In this document: one piece after another, positions 60,204 through 64,000 of the stretch
How the letters are laid out: each line of letters starts with the position of its first letter
How positions within the stretch are numbered: position 1 is the first letter of the stretch
Assembly: GCA_963699225.1 (NCBI GenBank)
Contig: OY969423.1
Span: forward strand, 2,046,001-2,110,000
Source of the DNA: VRUE01 sp963699225
Lineage (GTDB): Bacteria; Actinomycetota; Thermoleophilia; Solirubrobacterales; 70-9
DNA length: 64,000 bases
Reading direction: 5' to 3'
Translations under genes and position numbers: made by a program
Notes under the pieces: model-generated
What the model saw: the letters and a program-made list of their open reading frames with translations, nothing else
What the model was told of the DNA's origin: nothing
Database searches by the model: none

Positions 60204-60955
60204 AACGCAGAGCGCAGCAGGCCACCGTCGATCGGGACGACGGTGCCGGTGATGTAGGCGGCGCGCTCGGAGCAGAGGAAGGCGACCAGATCGCCGTACT
60301 CCTCCGGCTGGCCCAGGCGAGCGGCGGGGACTTCCTGCTTCGCGGCCTCTTCGGCACCCGCGAGCGAGCCGCCGGCGTCGGCGAGCCGCTCGGTGGCGAA
60401 GCGGCCGGTGGCGACGGTGTTGACGGTGATTCCGTCGGCGGCGACCTCGCGCGAGAGTGTCTTGAGGAAGCCGACCGCGGCCATGCGGTGGGCGTTGGAG
60501 AGGTTGAGACCGGGGATCGGCTCGCGGGTGGAGCTGGAGCCGACGTTGACGATCCGCCCCCAGCCGCGCTCGCGCATTCCCGGCACGACGGCGCCGGTGA
60601 GCACGCGCGGGGCGAGGACGAGCGAGCGATAGGCGGCCTCCCAGTCGTCGAGCTCGTGGTCGAGGGCGCCGCCGAAGGGCGGGCCACCGGTGTTGAGGAC
60701 GAGGATCTCGATCGGGCCGAGCTTGTCTTCGACCTCGCTCGGCAGGGTGGCGAGGCGATCGAGGTCGGCGGCATCGGCCGTGAACGGCGTTACTCCCTCG
60801 CCGATCTCCGCCACTGCTTCCTCCAGCTTCTCGGCCGAGCGGCTGACGATCGCCACCGCGGCGCCCTCGCGTACCAGCGTCGCCGCAATCGCCCGGCCGA
60901 TGCCTCGGCTGGCGCCCATCACCACTGCCACCCGGTTCTCGAGGCCGAGCTTCAC
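60200..60955 (-). CDS. SDR-family protein lacking the canonical YxxxK
   Basis: 251 aa. NAD(P) motif VAVVMGASRGIGRAIA and the LVLNTGG strand are normal, and Ser is kept in VGSSST, but the active-site region reads LSNAHRMAAVGFLKTLSRE with no Tyr-x-x-x-Lys. It belongs to an SDR subgroup with LSNALR-like sequence, often annotated as 3-oxoacyl-ACP reductase-like, whose chemistry is unclear. It is coupled to the next SDR (4-nt overlap). Confidence 0.82.
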   Translation of the reverse strand: MKLGLENRVAVVMGASRGIGRAIAATLVREGAAVAIVSRSAEKLEEAVAEIGEGVTPFTADAADLDRLATLPSEVEDKLGPIEILVLNTGGPPFGGALDHELDDWEAAYRSLVLAPRVLTGAVVPGMRERGWGRIVNVGSSSTREPIPGLNLSNAHRMAAVGFLKTLSREVAADGITVNTVATGRFATERLADAGGSLAGAEEAAKQEVPAARLGQPEEYGDLVAFLCSERAAYITGTVVPIDGGLLRSAF

Positions 60956-61872
60956 GGTCGCAGCTCGAGTCCGGTTTCGCGCTCGGAGACCCGCCAGAGC
61001 TTCTCGATTGCCCGGCTCATACCCAGCCGCCTCAGCACCGGCTTGCGCACCGGCGGCCCGCTGTTGACGAAGAGCGGGCCGTAGAACTCGCCGCCCTTGG
61101 CGCCGGAGTCGGTCGCCGCGCGCAGCTGCGAGAGCGCGCCCTCGCCGGGGGACATGCCGACCGTGCGGGCGAGCATCAGGAAGAAGCGCTGGGAGAGGCC
61201 GCCGTCGGTCTCCTCGACGCTGACCGCCTGCAGCTCGGTGTTGGAGAGGCCGGGGTGGGCGACGAGGCTGGCCGCGGGCACGCCGGCGTCGCGAAAGAGA
61301 CGGTCCAGCCCGAGGCCGAAGTGGAAGTTGGCGAGCTTGGCCTGGCCGTAGGCGCGCCAGGGCCCGTAGCGGCCGTCGAGGTTGGGATTGTCGGGGTCGA
61401 CCGCGCGACCCATGTGGTGGGCGGTGCTGGTGACCGTGACCACACGCGCTGCCGGTGCTTTCAGTAGCGCCGGCAGCAGTCGCGCCGTGAGCGCGAAGTG
61501 GCCGAGGTGGTCGACGCCGAACTGCATCTCGAAGCCGTCGGCGGTGCGGCTCTGGGGAATGCCCATGACGCCGGCGTTGTTGACGAGCAGGTCGATCGCC
61601 TCATGGGACGCCAGCACCTCTTCGGCTGCCGCCTTGACCGAGTCAAGCGAGCCAAGGTCCAACTTGACGATCGTCAAGTTGGCTGCGGGGACCGCGGCCT
61701 GGATCCGCTCCACCGCCTCCGCGGCCCGCTCCTGGTTGCGCGCCGCGATCACGACTGCGGCCCCGGCCGCGGCCAGGGCTCGCGCGGTGGAGAGCCCCAA
61801 GCCGCCGTTGGCCCCGGTCACCACCGCGACGCGGCCGCGCTGGTCGGGGATGTCGGCGGTGTTCCAGCTCAC
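60952..61872 (-). CDS. SDR-family oxidoreductase (retinol dehydrogenase-like)
   Basis: 306 aa. VAVVTGANGGLGLSTARALA, VVIAARNQERAAEAV, LLVNNAGVMGIP, a catalytic Ser in TVTSTAHHMG and the YGQAKLAN Tyr-Lys pair are all present. It is an NAD(P)-dependent alcohol/ketone reductase, substrate unknown. First of the two SDR genes. Confidence 0.88.
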   Translation of the reverse strand: MSWNTADIPDQRGRVAVVTGANGGLGLSTARALAAAGAAVVIAARNQERAAEAVERIQAAVPAANLTIVKLDLGSLDSVKAAAEEVLASHEAIDLLVNNAGVMGIPQSRTADGFEMQFGVDHLGHFALTARLLPALLKAPAARVVTVTSTAHHMGRAVDPDNPNLDGRYGPWRAYGQAKLANFHFGLGLDRLFRDAGVPAASLVAHPGLSNTELQAVSVEETDGGLSQRFFLMLARTVGMSPGEGALSQLRAATDSGAKGGEFYGPLFVNSGPPVRKPVLRRLGMSRAIEKLWRVSERETGLELRP

Positions 61873-61897
61873 GAAGCCATCCGCCTCGCGCCGGCAC

Positions 61898-62230
61898 TCA
61901 TCGGGGCCTCAGGCCGGCCAGGCGGAGATTGATCGCGCAGAGGTAGGCAAAGAGACCGACGGCGACCAGGGCCCCCAGCCAGTGCTGGCCGATCAGCACG
62001 GCGAGCAGGCTGACGACCCCCGCCAGCATCGCCCGCACCAGCGTTGGCTCCGGCTCCAGTCCGACGATCTTTGCGGTCAGCCAAGCGCAGCCAAGCCAGG
62101 CCAAGGGACCCACCAACCAGCCCCAGCTTTCAAAGAAGCCGTGGGAGAAGATCAGGGCGAGCAGCAGCGAAAGCAGCGCTACGGCAACCAGCTGCACCAA
62201 CGCCACCCGCCAGAAGACTTCGAATCTCAC
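61898..62230 (-). CDS. Small membrane protein
   Basis: 110 aa with four hydrophobic helices (VFWRVALVQLVAVALLSLLL, SWGWLVGPLAWLGCAWL, AMLAGVVSLLAVLIG, LGALVAVGLFAYLCAI). Starts at a GTG, with GAGAAT 7 nt before it. No family recognised; upstream of the SDR pair on the same strand. Confidence 0.65.
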   Translation of the reverse strand: MRFEVFWRVALVQLVAVALLSLLLALIFSHGFFESWGWLVGPLAWLGCAWLTAKIVGLEPEPTLVRAMLAGVVSLLAVLIGQHWLGALVAVGLFAYLCAINLRLAGLRPR

Positions 62231-62304
62231 GGTGCGGATTCTCCCATTCCACCGACCGCGCCACCTCCTCCTCCCGCGTGTTCCATAATCAGAGCGTTGC
62301 GCCT

Positions 62305-62377
62305 GGGCGGTTAGCTCAGCTGGGAGAGCACCTGCTTTACACGCAGGGGGTCACTGGTTCGAACCCAGTACCGCCCA
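62305..62377 (+). tRNA. tRNA-Val (anticodon TAC)
   Basis: 73 nt: acceptor GGGCGGT/ACCGCCC with discriminator A, D-arm TAGCTCAGCTGGGAGAGC, anticodon stem CCTGC/GCAGG with loop TTTACAC, T-arm ACTGG/CCAGT with TTCGAAC. CCA is not encoded. The beta-propeller gene begins 12 nt after its end. Confidence 0.97.
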
Positions 62378-62389
62378 TTGGGGATGGAG

Positions 62390-63379
62390 ATGATCCGAAC
62401 AATTCGAGATGGAATTTTCTTGCTCGGGCTCACCGTGGTGATGGTCGCTGTCTTTGTTGGCTCTGCGCAGGGCGCTTTCCCCGGCAAAGCGGGCCCGCTC
62501 GTCTACCCGCGGGCCAGCTTCGACGAATCCGCCGATACCGGTGGGCTGGTCCTGCACGGGCCGCGCCAGCGGCAGAAGCCGCACCGGCTGACCGCGAACT
62601 CGGGCGATGACACGCCGTCGTTCTCGGCCGACGGGCGTTTTGTCGCCTTCGCCGGGAACTACGAAGCGGGCACTCCACTGCCCCCGGGCCGCCACATCTA
62701 CGTGGTCAACGTTGACGGCAGCGGCCTGCGGCAGCTGACCACGGGTGCCAGCTTCGACGAGAACCCGGCTTTCTCGCCGAGGGGCAAACAGGTGGTCTTC
62801 GACCGTCACACCGGCACCGGCAAGGCGCACATCTTCAGCGTCAACGTCGACGGCAGCGGCCTGCGCCAGCTCACCAACGGCAACTTCAACGACTCCGAAC
62901 CGGTCTACATGCCAAGCGGCAAGCGGATCGTCTTCGTCAGCGATCGCGACCACAACGTCAAGACCGACCGCAGCGACATCTTCGCGATGGCCACCAGCGG
63001 CGCCAACCAGCGAGTCCTGATCGACGGGCCGCGCAACGAGTCCGAACCGGACACCGCGCCGAACGGCAAGAGCATCGCCTTCGTCAGTAACCGCGCGGCC
63101 GGGATCAACATCTTCGTCGCCGGCGCCAACGGCAAGCACGTGCTCCAGCTCACCCACAACAAGCGCGACTGCTTCAGCGGCAATTGCAACCTCAGCCCCG
63201 CTTGGTCACCTGATGGCAGGCACATCGCCTTTCTCGCCGTCGGTCGCTTCAGCAGCGATCTCGAGGTGATGCGAGCCGACGGGGGCGGCGAGAAGGAGTT
63301 CGCCAACGGCAGCACCGAAGAAGAAGGCTTTGGCACCACGGTCGGCCCCCCGAGCTGGGGACCCGCTGCCCGACCTTAA
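62390..63379 (+). CDS. Secreted TolB-like (PD40) beta-propeller protein
   Basis: About 330 aa. Signal sequence (FLLGLTVVMVAVFVGSAQG), then five or six PD40/WD40-like blades such as DDTPSFSADGRFVAFAGNY, ENPAFSPRGKQVVFDRH and SPAWSPDGRHIAFLA, with repeated VNVDGSGLRQLT. It is probably an extracellular binding or scaffolding propeller. ATGs at 62384 and 62390 and a TTG at 62378 compete; GGGGATGGAG favours 62390. Confidence 0.85.
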   Translation: MIRTIRDGIFLLGLTVVMVAVFVGSAQGAFPGKAGPLVYPRASFDESADTGGLVLHGPRQRQKPHRLTANSGDDTPSFSADGRFVAFAGNYEAGTPLPPGRHIYVVNVDGSGLRQLTTGASFDENPAFSPRGKQVVFDRHTGTGKAHIFSVNVDGSGLRQLTNGNFNDSEPVYMPSGKRIVFVSDRDHNVKTDRSDIFAMATSGANQRVLIDGPRNESEPDTAPNGKSIAFVSNRAAGINIFVAGANGKHVLQLTHNKRDCFSGNCNLSPAWSPDGRHIAFLAVGRFSSDLEVMRADGGGEKEFANGSTEEEGFGTTVGPPSWGPAARP

Positions 63380-63440
63380 CATCGATTCGTGGCATGTTCG
63401 CTATCTTGAAATTTGGGCAAACGGGAGGGGAAGAGGGTCT

Positions 63441-64000
63441 ATGAAGAAGAGGATCGCAGCAGTAACTGTGCTCGCCTTGCTTGTCGCCGCCGCGACAGCC
63501 AGCGCGATCAACGTGCACGTCGTGATTGGCAACCTGGTGCTTGACGCTCACGGGGATTACGCGCCGAAGGCGCTGCCGAGGCACGAAAACGCGCCGATCA
63601 TGACTGAAGGTGGCGGCAAACTCTCGACCCTCACTGGCGAGCTGCCCCCGATCCTCGACAAATTCGTGCTCGAATTCGACAAGCACGGTGCCCTCGACAC
63701 CACCGGCCTCGCGGTCTGCACCAAAGGCAAACTCGTCGCCACCGACGTGCCCACCGCCCGCAAAGCCTGCAAGGGCGCGATCGTCGGCGAAGGCTTCGGC
63801 ACCGCGGTGGTCAAGTTCCCCGAACAGGCGCCGATCAAAGTCGGCTCGCCGATCACCCTCTTCAACGGCCCCAAAAAGGGCAACGACGACACGATCATCG
63901 CCCACGCCCACCTCGACTACCCCGGCCCGACGACCTTCATCGTCCCGATCGTGATCGAAAAAATCCACAAAGGCTCGTTCGGCTATCGCGTCAACGTGAA
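63441..64000 (+). CDS. Secreted protein, unknown function (runs off the window)
   Basis: At least 186 aa, open to the right edge. An ATG with GGAGGGG about 10 nt upstream starts a signal peptide (KKRIAAVTVLALLVAAATASA). The mature part is beta-rich with Lys/Gly/Thr, including GALDTTGLAVCTKGKL, ARKACKGAIVGEGFGTAVV and IIAHAHLDYPGP; two Cys could form a disulfide. No family recognised; resembles small secreted proteins found in series in related genomes only by general character. Confidence 0.7.
   Translation, partial: MKKRIAAVTVLALLVAAATASAINVHVVIGNLVLDAHGDYAPKALPRHENAPIMTEGGGKLSTLTGELPPILDKFVLEFDKHGALDTTGLAVCTKGKLVATDVPTARKACKGAIVGEGFGTAVVKFPEQAPIKVGSPITLFNGPKKGNDDTIIAHAHLDYPGPTTFIVPIVIEKIHKGSFGYRVNV

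Overview
The window is a GC-rich, densely packed bacterial chromosome segment carrying mostly housekeeping genes. The dnaK-grpE-dnaJ-hspR-clpB order with a MerR-type HspR, the PurS/PurQ/PurL form of FGAM synthase, de novo inositol and phosphatidylinositol-phosphate synthesis, F420-type (LLM) oxidoreductase and many GTG/TTG starts all point to an actinobacterium. A deep lineage such as Thermoleophilia/Solirubrobacterales fits best, but that placement is inference. No phage, insertion sequence, plasmid gene or CRISPR array was seen.

Layout. 1-0.5 kb: the edge of a possible RiPP locus, with a 35-residue leader-like peptide gene divergent from a PqqD-like (RRE) gene. 0.5-2.3 kb: lipA-lipB. 2.3-4.6 kb: a large membrane protein and a secreted duplicated-domain protein. 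4.6-10.1 kb (minus): pyruvate/2-oxoacid dehydrogenase complex E2, E1beta, E1alpha, a DsbA-like protein and E3, which uses the lipoate made by LipA/LipB. 10.1-13.7 kb: thiamine genes, with thiE on one strand and a TPP riboswitch driving thiO and a thiS-thiG fusion on the other, then tRNA-Lys. 15.4-33.3 kb: ten purine genes on the minus strand in three blocks (purF-purN-purH; purC-purS-purQ-purL; purD-purE-purB), interrupted by a TetR/MFS efflux pair with twin operators, a P450, a flavin amine oxidase and a Phd/PIN toxin-antitoxin pair. purM and purK are not in the window. 33.7-36.3 kb: a cell-wall hydrolase with two transglycosylase-like regions and an NlpC/P60-like end, plus a membrane partner. 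36.4-42.9 kb: the chaperone operon. 43-46.4 kb: a secreted phosphodiesterase-like protein, cytochrome c, endonuclease III and a dehalogenase-like hydrolase. 46.4-50.5 kb: PAP2 protein, phosphatidylinositol-phosphate synthase, inositol-3-phosphate synthase and an unusual glycosyltransferase-half/PHP fusion. 50.5-64 kb: UDG-like, LLM and rRNA methylase genes, a histone-H1-like protein, argF-lgt-prmC-lysS, two SDRs, tRNA-Val and secreted beta-propeller proteins.

The most unusual content is a set of nested inverted-repeat (foldback) elements that sit inside or directly against housekeeping genes. One family has two constant boxes (AAGGACGCAGGGAG and CGACYGAGGACGC) around a hairpin of variable sequence, enclosed by arms that differ at each site but pair with each other. 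It occurs in frame inside thiE, immediately upstream of purN (where it appears to supply the ribosome-binding site), and upstream of argF. A second, 87-bp structured repeat is in frame in both pdhC (E2 linker) and grpE (N-terminus), 78/87 identical, with one compensatory base-pair change. A third palindrome is in frame in purQ. tRNA 3'-end-like sequence lies in the pdhC linker and downstream of purH. Together they look like a poorly described class of gene-invading palindromic elements.

A second general feature is leaderless expression. More than a dozen starts follow a TANNNT box by only 6-8 nt with no Shine-Dalgarno sequence, and this was used to choose several starts.
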